Shown here: positions 22,508 to 32,948 of the stretch, in pieces
Position numbering within the stretch: position 1 is the stretch's first letter
Layout: every line of letters starts with the position of its first letter
Notes under the pieces: generated by a model
What the model saw: the letters and a program-made list of their open reading frames with translations, nothing else
Database searches by the model: none
Told to the model about the DNA's origin: nothing
From: Aphanomyces cochlioides
Lineage: Eukaryota; Oomycota; Saprolegniomycetes; Saprolegniales; Verrucalvaceae
Assembly (NCBI GenBank): GCA_019828595.1
Contig: JAHQRK010000023.1
Coordinates: forward strand, 434,001-498,000
Direction: 5' to 3'
Length of the DNA stretch: 64,000 nucleotides
Program-made: the position numbers and the translations under genes

Positions 22508-25500
22508 TTAGATGGTGTCTTTGTATCCCATTTTGAGAGCCGCCGTAAAATCAACCATGGCATCGTGTAAATGTTTCCGCGCAGACAGCATTCTTCCTCT
22601 GTACACATAAAATGGAGCAAATGTTGGCATACATCGTAGAGCGTGGCTCAGGCTTTGTAAGGCATCGTCAGCTCGATTTCCCATCTTCATGAACACGCAA
22701 GCTCGGTTCGCCCAAACAAAAGCACAGTGTGGTATAAGCGAGGCAGCTTGATCCAAGTGCTGTAATGCCTTGTCGTATGACTGTGCAAGAGTATACGCAA
22801 CCCCTAAATTTAGGCAAGCTACACCCAACTTTGGATTCAAAATCAACGTTTGGGAGAAGAACTCGATAGCTTCGTCCAATTTCTGTTGATGTAATGCTAA
22901 TGTTCCCTACAGTCCAATGATACTTTGTCGGGATCGTGAGCCATACCAAATGAAAATAAACATGATAAGATAGTGGGTCAAAGCAGGCCGCACTCAAGTA
23001 ATCTTCTGCGGCTTTGTCGATTTCCTTGATCTGCTCATATATTTTCCCGCGATTTGCCAAATGACCTGCAAGCATTTTTTTCATCTCCACCAGGGATTTC
23101 TTGTCTCCAAGCAATTCAGCATAGACAGAATACCTACGTTTTCCAACTTCGTTTAGGTCTCTAGACGTCCTCCTTGCATGCACTAATACCACTTAAGTCA
23201 TTGCGTGAGAGCTAAATACCTGAAGTACGGATTTGACTAAGCATTTGTTGTTGCCGTCGCCGATTCATTTCTTGATACGTCAAACCTTTGTTTTTGACTA
23301 AAAGAGCATACTCCATTTCAAGGATGGGGCTTGATCCAACACAGATTTTCACGGCGGCATCCATATGCTCTATTGCTTCCTTGTATTGACCCTTCTCGAA
23401 AAGCATCATCGCTTTATCGTCATGGCAATCTCGATTCACAGGATCCAATGCCATGATAATTTGGTAATGACGATTCTAACTCGCTATCAGTGAAAAAATA
23501 TGTCTTGGATCCATACCGCATTGACTTCATCTTCCCTAGCCCTAAATAACGAGGCTAAATTTATACGAATGTTGACATCCGTAGGATTGATTCGCGTTGC
23601 ACGAAGATAGCAATACATTGCTTGCTGCATGAGAGATTTATATGCATCGAATTTTGAGGAATTTGTATGATCTGACGAGCTTAGCGAATCCTTCAAAAGG
23701 GAAGCCATAGTGAAAAAAGTGTTTCCTGCATCCAGGTAAGCATCTGTTGCCATTGGATTTTTGCTCGATGACGACTTGAATAATCCGATAGCCTCCGTAA
23801 ATCTATTCAACTTCAAATATACGTAGCCCAATCCCATTTGTAGTTCCATGTCATCGGGTGAATTTTTGTAGACTTCTTCGAAATCAGCTGCAGCTATTGA
23901 TTAACATTCAGTAGGTTACATTGGAATGAAGTGTTTACCTCCTTGAAAATTCAGCATGTGACATCGTGCAATGCCTCTATTTCGCATAGCATCCATGTTT
24001 GCAGGATCCAGCAATATGCATTTCGAATAGTCTGATTCTGCTTGTGCCCATACTCGCAAAGTATGGTATGAAACTCCTCGGTTAAAGTATGCCAATGCAC
24101 TGTTCGGGTGGTGTTTCAATGCCTAGTGGAGACGAAAGGTTATACAGCTGTAACCTTTTCTAACGCTTTCTCACTTGATCGTAGTTGTCGATACTTGCAG
24201 CGTACATTGAAAAACGACATTTTAAGACCCCTGCAGCAATATATGCGTGGAGGCTTTTCGGATCAATCTTAATAGCAGTTGCTAAATCTTTGTACGCTGA
24301 ATTAAATTCACCACCAAACACATATAGCGACGCCCGTTCAATATAAGGATCAGACATGGTTTCTGCAGCCTTCATGCACTTTGAGAAGTCATTTAGTGTC
24401 TCAATATAAGTTTGCTTGATAAAACTTGTCATGCCAGGAACATTCATTTCATTTTGAGCCAATGTGATAGGCACTGGTGTTTCAGGACGAAAATTGTTCT
24501 CATAGTAGCATGGTACCTGCTCTCCTCGTTGCAATGCATAAAGCTGATTCCACGCTTTGTTGAGCAACTGACTCCGACACAGTGCTCGTTCGTAATACAT
24601 GCGATATAGTTCCTTTTTTTCTGCCAAGGCTATAGCGTAGTCGTAGTCCGAAATCGCTGTCTGAAATGGTGAAATGGTTTAGTCGATGAGCACTGATATT
24701 ACACTTACTTTATATGCTTTGTTTGCAATATAACATTGAGCTCTACGGACGTAGCTCTTTGCGCATTTTGGATCCGAGTCTATAGCTTGGTTGATAACGT
24801 GAAGGGACGCTTCTGTGTCGCCCATCGAATGCAATGACTCAGATAATAGACATAAATTTTCCGGGGTTGGGTCTGCATCGACAGCTAGCTTGAATTCATG
24901 CACTGCCTTAGAATGCTGGGATAGCACCTATTATACAATTTAGGGCCGTGCATATGCTCGTGGAAATGGTATACTTTATATGCCTTCCCCCTTGTAAGCC
25001 GGTCGAGTTTACTTTGCTCATGAGCCATTTCCATGAACTGAACGTATGAATATAGGGCTGGTCGGGCTTGCTCCAATTGTAGAAGAAGTTTACCCTTCAT
25101 TAAGTGTGCAAATCGATCAGTTGGTTGCATCATAACTAAACGAACATAATCACGAATCTATTCCAAATCAACAACAGTAAGAGGTCTCAGTACGTACAGC
25201 AGCTTTCAATTCTCCCTGTCTAGCCAAAGCTTCCCCCCGCAAATGTAAAGCTTGAAGTAGCCCCAAGTCATTCTTGAGAGCTCTTGTACACGCTTTAGCA
25301 CAGGCCTCGCAATCATGGTAGTGAGTGAGAAAGACAATCGCAATTTGAATCCAAATTTCATCAAGGGTGGGGTCAATTGTTACAGCTGCTTTGAAGTCTT
25401 GCAAAGCATTGTTGAAGCGCAGATCGCCACAATTAACGCCTCCTCGAACAATGTATGCACCAGTGACAGTTGGATCCAAGTGAATCGACCGGTTCAAATG

Positions 25501-28035
25501 CTGAATGACAACTTTTCTGCTTGCCTCGTCATGAGCCGTGATACTGGCCACAGCTCCACGATAGAAATGAGCTGGTGCGTAGTGGTAATCCATGATAACT
25601 GCGCGATCTAAATCCGATGAAGCCCTAGCGTGTTGTCCAATCTGCAGTGTTCTAAGTCCCAAATGATGACAGCTCACGTGTGTACCAGAATATGCAGTCG
25701 GCCTCGTTGAGTGAGTGAGCAGGCGAGAAGTTTTGCGATTTTATCCTCTTCGGCTTCAAAGTAGCTCTCGTTTGCTTCAGGCTGTAGTCTTCTCTGCTCT
25801 TTAAGTTTAGCTTCATTTTCGTCCATAAGAGCAATTATTGAAGTGAAACTGCTGATGACCTCCAAGCAATGTTTTGCGTCTTGAGTCCATTCAACCAGAC
25901 GTATTGTGAGATCCCCTATGGTTTCGAGAATATCTTTCAAATAGCACCCAGTGCGAATTGCATCAAAATAATCGTCGATTGCGAGGAGGATGAGAGCAGG
26001 CAAGTTTCTACAACATGGTGATATCAAAATTATCAAGAAGTTACATACTCGACAGAATTTTCTTCGGTCTTTTCTTTCGTCTCATCACCCATCCCCTCGA
26101 TCAATTTGTGCCGCAAATACGCTCTCTCGTAGTATGCACGCCAGTATTTGGGGTCATGTTTGATGATCGCAGTCAGATCCTATTTTATCTTCAGAAATAC
26201 CATTGAGAATTCTTTTTACCTTGAGCGCCATGGATGTGTAACCTTGCTTCGCAAAGACTTTTGAGCGCAGCAAAATAGCATCCGAACTATTGGGCTGCTG
26301 ATTTAGAACGTGGGAGAGATCGACAATCGCAGCGTGAAAATCCTGCATTTGGGTATGAATATGGGCTCTTTGAAGGAGCAAGTGATGACTGTCAGGACAA
26401 ATTTTCAAGGCCTATTATTTTGAATAAGGCCGCTGAGTTAATTTTGAATACTTAACCGCAGTGAGATCCTTGAGGGCTTGTGTCCTAATACACCGAGTTC
26501 ATTAAATACAAATGAATACACAACTACCAGAGGCCAATACGCCGGCACAATCGAGCTCTCAGTAGGAGTGGTTCTAACCACTCTTTCTCCATGCTGATGC
26601 ATGCAGATGCCAACATAGTCGCTCGCCTCCAGTTACGATTCTTCTCTGCGAATATGGCTTCGTCGTACAGTTCATCAAGCGTCAACACTGCGTCGACACC
26701 CGAAAGAAACATTTTCGCAGATTCGCGGTCTTGCCGTCGCGAGTTAGGAGCTCGCTTTCTTGGTTGATCTGGAGTGGTTTTTGTTTCAGAGTATTCAATT
26801 TCACTGATAATACTGGCATGATGACGCAAAACGAACTTCGCCCGTTGCTTCTGGATAATATACTGGCAGAACTTTTGGAATAAGTTCAAACTGTTTTTCT
26901 TGTGCTCGGACTGGTCGTCACCATCTCGCTTGAGATTGTGCACATCCTTGTACCTTGATTCCAACGATATGATATTTGGCTGATTTCTCAACATCTCGTC
27001 ATCCACGCCAATCAATGTTCTCTGGAATCGAGCAATGTCGCCACCTGATCTATCTGACAAAGACGGCGGAGTCGCGGGAAAATCAACGCCATTGTTGTCA
27101 TTTTGAATCGATGATGGGTTGTCCATAACATTAAAAAGGGAGTCGCGTCGCTTGATGGGCGTCTCAATTTCACGAGTAATCACGTTGGGATTCAAATACG
27201 CTTTCAAGACACGCGTTCGGTTGATAAACTTTTTGAGCAACTTCATCTCATTATTCTCGTCGTTTTGGCCTGCACTTAATGGTGGTAGATTCATTTCTGC
27301 TCTTTTCTTGTCAATTTCTTCTGTATCCCAAGAGCGATCTTCTTTTGGGAGACAAGTGTTGACACTGGATTGATGGCGCTTCTGGTGATTGAGCACGGAC
27401 ACTTTTGGAGGCACTTTAGCCGTATCTTCCGTATTATTCGTCAGATTGTTTGATGAATATTCCACACTGTTTGATCTTTCCAAACTTGGCAGCACTGGAA
27501 GCGTTGATGTGTCTGGATCACGCATGTTATCCATGCCTTGCTTCGGGAGCGGGTTATCGTCAAGAAATGTATGAATAACTAGAAGAGCTATCACAGGTTT
27601 GTCAATAGAGTTGACTTGGATCACCTAATAGAATACATGAATGCTTGCACGCAGTATACTGGGCTCACGGGTTTCATGAGTATGTCGAGAAGCTCTGGAT
27701 TTCTGTACGTATCATTTACTGGGATTGTCATAGTCACGGTCTGATTCGTTGACGGTCCATCGCTTTGCTCAGCTGATAGCATCGATGGTCGATGCAATAT
27801 TGTAGCGAGACGTCTAGTCGCCTTTTTGTTTACAGTAAATTTACTGACCTTGGAAAGTGCATGTCGACGCCGGGCGATCCACGATCGACTTTCCCTATTG
27901 CAGTTGCAGTGTTGATGATGAGATCGTAGGACTGTACGTGTCTGTTCCAGACGTTCCCCGGAGCATTCCATTCACAACAGCCATCTTGACCGGTGTCGTC
28001 GGCTGTACTGTGAAAAAGTGCGGACGCTCCGTCAT
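22508..28035 (-). CDS. Giant tetratricopeptide-repeat (TPR) protein
   Basis: About thirteen exons on the minus strand. The start is the ATG at 28033-28035; intron 1 (27895-27937) and intron 2 (donor at 27668) join 'GTSGTDTESRSWIARRRHA' and 'LMKPVIQVNSIDKPVIALL' in phase. The first 500 residues are polar and disordered with a helical 'FQKFCQYIIQKQRAKFVLRH' segment. From about 26640 down to the stop, nearly everything is 34-residue TPR units, e.g. 'LMKGKLLLQLEQARPALYSY', 'ALAYFNRGVSYHTL' and 'AFVWANRACVFMKMG', more than twenty by rough count. TPR solenoids bind peptides; which partner is unknown. A ciliary or intraflagellar role is possible in a zoospore-forming organism but nothing here proves it. 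Confidence 0.8.
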
Positions 28036-28102
28036 GACGAGATCTTGCGCGACAGTTACAGTTACAAAAATGACAGAAAAATAACAAGAGTTTCGCGCCA
28101 TT

Positions 28103-29617
28103 TTAAATTTCACTCTCGTGAGCCCACGACTTAAATGTGCGGTCGAAACCGGCTGAAACTAAATGCTTCTCATCAGGCGCCATGTCCAGGGACATAACTT
28201 TGCCATCGTGGCCCTTGAGGACAGACAGACAAGTCCAATTTCGACTTCGCCACAGCTTGATTGAACCGTCAAATGACGACGTCGCGAGAAGTTCACCAGA
28301 TGCTGAAAAGCGAACTGCCGACACCATGCCATCATGGGCAGGGACAACGTACACATTTTGCCTCTTTCGTACATCCCAAATACGAACACTATGGTCGTCA
28401 CTCCCTGATGCGATTACGTATCCATTGGGGTTCCAACACATCGATACGATTTGCTTGGCGTGGCCTTGTAAAGCCATGATGGATTTGCCAGATCGCAGAT
28501 CCCACACACGCCCGACGCCGCCGAGATCGCCCGTAGCGCATAGCGCACCGTCGCCTTGGCATGCAATTGCATAGACTTCGCGGTAATGGCCTTCTTGTAG
28601 CAGCAATTCTGTTCCCTTTTCAATATCCCAGAGGCGCCATGTGTAGTCAAAACTAGCAGTGGCTAAATAAGAGCCCATGGGATGGAAAGCGATTTGACCA
28701 AGGCGACTTTGATGGCCTTTAAGCGTCACAACAGGTTTTTGTTCGTCTTGCTTCCAAATCATGGCAGTTGCATCAGCGGAACCACTCGCCAGGCAGACTT
28801 TGCTTTGTCCAAATTGTGGATGCCATGCTACACCCGTAATGCGGTCAATGTGGCCATGAAATGTGTGAACCAAGGCGGAAGTCTTTGCATCCCAAAGCTT
28901 GACATTGGAGCTCCATGATCCTGTGGCGACCAGACTTGCGTCAGGGGAGTACCTGATAGACGAGAGTGGTCGTACATCTGCCAATTGACTTGAGTTTACC
29001 ACAATATTTTGTGTATTTCGGTAGAGATCGGCAACGTGTGCATCGGCCTCGAAGACGGTTTTCTCCAGCTGAGCACGTTCTTTTTGTAAACGCTCGTTCG
29101 TCTGTACCATCGAGTAATTGAACATTGCTTGACGTGCATACTTGAGGTCATTGGCTTTGACAGGCACGTAAAACAATTGATCCTCGATGGGTATCTTCTT
29201 CTCCTTTTCCCATCCTACTTCTTGAGAAGGTCGAGGCTGTATTGAGATTCCGTCCACTTCAAGCGCTGAAAGGATACTGCGGAGACGAGCTCGTCGATCT
29301 TCAGGCCGCTCGCCAAACAATGTGATCGGATGCCCCAAACTACGCAATTGCCGAATGATATCTTCTGCTCGCGTCGGCACATTTACGGCTCTTGCTTTCT
29401 TTTCAGCCTCGAGGTTTCGAAGGAGCTGGGCATGTTTCTCCTGAGCGCTTCGACTGCTTGCGGACAATTCCAACACTTGACGCTCTGCATTGTCGCTGAT
29501 GTTGATATTACCAGCGCGAATTCCTGCAGCTACTGAGCTCGACGTCGAGGACGCTCCCCCAGCCACACTTCCAGCTGAAATCTCGCCGAAGTAGATGCCC
29601 TGCCGCTCGGATGCCAT
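28103..29617 (-). CDS. PRPF4: U4/U6 small nuclear ribonucleoprotein Prp4 homologue
   Basis: An intronless frame of 504 codons from the ATG at 29617 (a start 16 codons upstream is in frame but unlike the family). It has the splicing-factor-motif helix pair 'VPTRAEDIIRQLRSLGHPIT' and 'LFGERPEDRRARLRSIL', then the linker 'FYVPVKANDLKYARQAMFNY'. Seven WD40 blades follow, e.g. 'SWSSNVKLWDAK', 'SFDYTWRLWDIE', 'SDDHSVRIWDVR' and 'SFDGSIKLWRSR'. PRPF4 stabilises U4/U6 di-snRNP with PRPF3 and PPIH. Its stop is 67 bp from the start of the downstream TPR gene on the same strand. Lack of introns is unusual among its neighbours. Confidence 0.95.
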   Translation of the reverse strand: MASERQGIYFGEISAGSVAGGASSTSSSVAAGIRAGNINISDNAERQVLELSASSRSAQEKHAQLLRNLEAEKKARAVNVPTRAEDIIRQLRSLGHPITLFGERPEDRRARLRSILSALEVDGISIQPRPSQEVGWEKEKKIPIEDQLFYVPVKANDLKYARQAMFNYSMVQTNERLQKERAQLEKTVFEADAHVADLYRNTQNIVVNSSQLADVRPLSSIRYSPDASLVATGSWSSNVKLWDAKTSALVHTFHGHIDRITGVAWHPQFGQSKVCLASGSADATAMIWKQDEQKPVVTLKGHQSRLGQIAFHPMGSYLATASFDYTWRLWDIEKGTELLLQEGHYREVYAIACQGDGALCATGDLGGVGRVWDLRSGKSIMALQGHAKQIVSMCWNPNGYVIASGSDDHSVRIWDVRKRQNVYVVPAHDGMVSAVRFSASGELLATSSFDGSIKLWRSRNWTCLSVLKGHDGKVMSLDMAPDEKHLVSAGFDRTFKSWAHESEI

Positions 29618-29816
29618 CTTGTTGAATCCCTTGATGAACCAAAGATTAATGGTTAAACCTTTCATACTTAATATTTTTGTATACTAATGTACAATTGACC
29701 TGTCTAAATAAATATTGAATATTAAGTCTTAAGGACATAAATGACCTTATAAATGAATATATCAAATATTCACTTATAGAGGTCTGCGTCTGATCTGTCA
29801 AAGATTGTCAACTTCC
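29618..29816. promoter_or_regulatory. Shared divergent promoter region of PRPF4 and malonyl-CoA decarboxylase gene
   Basis: Two start codons face away from each other across 199 bp of very AT-rich sequence with several TATAAAT/AATATT words (29690-29780). Neither gene has room for a separate promoter elsewhere upstream. Confidence 0.45.
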
Positions 29817-31842
29817 ATGCAGGAGACGGAGCTTGGGCAAGAGTGGTTCGAGCAAGTCAAAGCCGAGAAGAAAGCGACTCGCTCCAAGCACGTCCACTTT
29901 GATCGAGAAGATTTTGTTCGTCAAGTTAAAGCTGCGATCAAGAAGCCTGACGAGCAAAATGATGCTGGGTTTGTGCGCGAATTAAAACGCCGTCGAGACT
30001 TTGCCATCCAAGTTGTCAACGATTATGCAAACTTTACGGACGACCAAAAGCTCAATTTGCTCTTGGGACTTGCAGTCGACCTGGGAAGTCAAGACATGTC
30101 ACTCTTGGTTCGATCGTTGCCCACTATGCTTCAAGCGCACCTTGTTGTGCAAGTTCTTTCTTCAGCTCTCGGTTTTAATCCACCCACAGACTTGGAAACC
30201 TACAAGCAAGTCAAGCACGGACTTGTGCCTCTCCCTGAGCAATTCTTCTTACTCGTCGGGTATGTCTAACTCTTGTCTACAACTCCCACGAGAACTAAAT
30301 ATCTAGATCGGTCCCATCTGGATATTCCTTTGTCTTGCAACTCCGCAGCGACTTATTCTACTGCCTGAAGAAATTCCGAGACAAAATTCACGAGCAAGAA
30401 ATGCATGCACTCTCTTATTTGGATAAACTGATGCGGGATCTCTTTGCGACACAAACTGGCGTGCACTTCAAACGCATCGACTTGAAGCCTGAAAATCGAG
30501 AAGTTCTCCGCGTGATTGTCAAGAACGAGCGAGTCCATGCTATGCGCTCTTGGAACGATCTAGCTCAAAGGCTTGCTGGACCTTCACGTCATGTGTTTGG
30601 TGTCTTTCACAGCGCAATCCCACTTGTGATTGTCGAGACGTTCTTGACTTCGTACGTCTCTGAGTTTTCGGCCCAAGGTTAATCATTATGCTCTTAGATT
30701 CATGCCGACTGTGATTGATGATATCATCGCGCCTTGTCCACCAGACGAAACACCAGTTGAGCATCCCACTCACGGTGTATTTTACTCGATTTCCAATATG
30801 CATGTTGGCTTGCGAGGTTTGAATGTGGCGAGCCATCTGCTCTTCCTCACAATTAACCACTGCTCGAAGCTTTACCCGTCGATTGATACGTGGGTCACGT
30901 TGTCACCAATTCCAAGCTTTAAAACGTGGATGAAGCAGCAACTAAATTTGTCGCTCACGTCGAATTGGTTCACATCTGGTCAACTTGCTTCTATCCATCA
31001 AGTGTTCGGTATTGAAGCAACCGCAGCTCCGAAATGGTTTTTCGACCAACTGGAGATGCCATCGTGGATTGACAATGCCATTTTCGTACGTTCTTACTCT
31101 CATCTCATTTAACGCTGTGGTGCAGGCGGCAATTGCTCACACTGTGCTGGTAAAACTCTGCACGACGTACCTCCTCTTTGAGCGTCAGAATACCAAGCGA
31201 ATCATTGACCCTGTTGCGAATTTTCATCTTCAAAATGGAGCTCAAGTTGAAAGTGTCAATTTTGCAGCCGATATGTCGCCGAATGGACTTGCGCAATCGT
31301 TCGGAGTCATGGTCAACTACAAGTATTCCATGAACATCGTGGATACAACATCCATTTCATACAAGCGAGAATCGACAGTCGCACTCTCCCCCATGTTGTT
31401 GCCGATCGTGTGGTACACGGACAATGCTTTCTTTCGAGGTATGACATCTTGCAGCGTCCAACTAAAAACTTGCAGCGATTCGGCGGATCAACAACCAAGA
31501 CATCCACGTCTTGGCTCGCCAGTACATCAAAGGAGAAACAATTCTTCGTCGCGGACAAATCCCAGATGCAGTTTATTTCCTCTGGTACGAAAATCTTTCT
31601 TGAAGTGGTGACATTAATGTGGTGATAGCTTTGGAAGTGTCCATGTCGAGACTGTACCAAAATGCATTTTGGCTCATGGCAGCACCTTCGGCGATATCGA
31701 AGTCGTGCTCGGGGAGCCCGTTCGCTTCAGTGTCATCGCTCGTGAACTGTGCCATGTCCTCTTTGTTCGGAACAAAGACATGCAGAGGTTGTTATCTCTT
31801 GCTCCCGAACTCAAGACGAGCTACATTCAATGTCGACTGTAA
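29817..31842 (+). CDS. MLYCD: Malonyl-CoA decarboxylase with C-terminal cyclic-nucleotide-binding-like domain
   Basis: Six exons (29817-30259, 30307-30651, 30698-31085, 31126-31438, 31476-31584, 31629-31842) give 603 residues. Residues to about 480 follow the MLYCD fold: helical N-domain, then a GNAT-like catalytic half with 'GVFYSISNMHVGLRGLNVAS', 'TLSPIPSFKTW' (catalytic Ser) and 'DPVANFHLQNGAQVE' (catalytic His). MLYCD converts malonyl-CoA to acetyl-CoA and CO2. In place of the usual peroxisomal SKL end, the frame continues through 'YTDNAFFRAIRRIN' into a cNMP-fold domain: 'YIKGETILRRGQIPDAVYFL', 'ILAHGSTFGDIEVVLGEPVR' and 'FSVIARELCHVLFV'. No mitochondrial presequence is visible, so a cytosolic form is likely. 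Introns in the C-terminal part are canonical and in phase. Confidence 0.88.
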
Positions 31843-31927
31843 CCAGATCGTATTATTCTTGTTTTTCCTATCCATAACTATCCACGCACGCCAAGGGGCT
31901 TCAGCTGAGCTCAATACATATATGACT

Positions 31928-32551
31928 CTACACGAGCTTCTCCTTGTCCCCTTGAGCAGCCGCCGATGCCTCGGCTTCTTCGCGGTCCAAAGCAGCGATT
32001 TCTTCCTTGGTCAAGAAACGTCCACCAGGACCACGTGGTCGTCGCATCGCATGCTTGTGTCGCGATGCATGCAAGAAAGCCTTGCGTTGACGCGTATTGC
32101 CGAGCTTGGCTTCCAATTTTGCTCGTTGTTGTCTCCGGACCATGATACGATGGTATTGTTTGGCATTCACATACACGGGTTCTTCTTCGACCATTTCACC
32201 ACCGCCAGGCAAAGGCATACGGGAAAACATCGCTTGCGAATGCATCTACCCATCTCATTCTTAAAAAGTCGAAGTCAAGAAGAAAACGTACCATATACGG
32301 TGGCATGATCATCATTCCATTTCCATACATCGCTCGGACTTGTTCGCTGTTTGGTTGTTGTTGCTACACAGATAGATCGTCACGCACTCGATTCTTTCGC
32401 AAATTCGCAAATTCTTACCATCTACATCAGAAATTGTCAGGAATCCATGAAATCGACTCGCGATTCTTACCATTTGGAGATACTGTTGTTGCTGTTGCTG
32501 GTACAGGGCCAATTGGGCTGGATCATACGCCGCGGTCGATTGGGTTTCCAT
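31928..32551 (-). CDS. NFYA: CCAAT-binding transcription factor subunit NF-YA (HAP2)
   Basis: Conserved core is complete: NF-YB/NF-YC interaction helix 'EEPVYVNAKQYHRIMVRRQQ' and DNA-binding helix 'ASRHKHAMRRPRGPGGRF'. Exons are 32551-32471 (Gln-rich 'LALYQQQQQQYLQM'), 32363-32292 and 32245-31928, about 156 aa. The first two are separated either by one 107-nt intron or by two introns of 49 and 55 nt around a 3-nt ATG exon at 32421-32419. NF-YA inserts into the minor groove of CCAAT boxes as part of the NF-Y trimer in the nucleus. Confidence 0.95.
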
Positions 32552-32586
32552 GAGCGCACTATCTACGTCGGTCGATCTTCGGCATT

Positions 32587-32740
32587 ATTGGTCGAGACCA
32601 GCCAATACTCGCCTACCTGGATGGAGATTGGGTCTTTCAAAGCCTCGCGTCCGATTGATTGGATTGGTCTTACTGCGATATGACTTGCGCAGCAGAACGA
32701 AAACTGACGAATGAGACCGAACCTGCCAGAAATGGCCAAT
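32587..32740. promoter_or_regulatory. Cluster of five CCAAT boxes upstream of NF-YA
   Basis: CCAAT pentamers occur on the plus strand at 32602-32606 and 32736-32740, and on the minus strand (ATTGG) at 32587-32591, 32658-32662 and 32663-32667, i.e. 36 to 189 bp upstream of the NF-YA ATG. The sequence words are certain; autoregulation by NF-Y is an inference. Confidence 0.5.
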
Positions 32741-32835
32741 GGAATCCAACACTATACAAACTTCAAGTCAAATCCCCCCTCCGTCGATTCGAAATTTATA
32801 TGCCCTACCCCCTGTCGCTTTTAAACTTTTGAACC

Positions 32836-32890
32836 ATCCGGATATATTATCCGGATTGCTGTTTGAATTTCGCGAAAATTATCCGGATCG
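32836..32890. promoter_or_regulatory. ATCCGGAT palindromic motifs upstream of LRR gene
   Basis: ATCCGGAT occurs twice, separated by 5 bp (32836-32843 and 32849-32856, arms of one inverted repeat), and again as TTATCCGGAT at 32879-32888. The LRR-gene ATG is at 32949, so the sites lie 60-113 bp upstream. Same motif as at 9905-9982 and 56166-56186. Confidence 0.42.
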
Positions 32891-32948
32891 ATGTTCTTTC
32901 TGTGAAACGGCACATTTGAAACTGTTGCCGCGATATCACAAGTGAGAG

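Noticed and set aside
32739..32945. 68-codon plus-strand frame before the LRR gene
   Set aside because: Runs through promoter-like sequence including the ATCCGGAT motifs and uses a doubtful start; no coding pattern.
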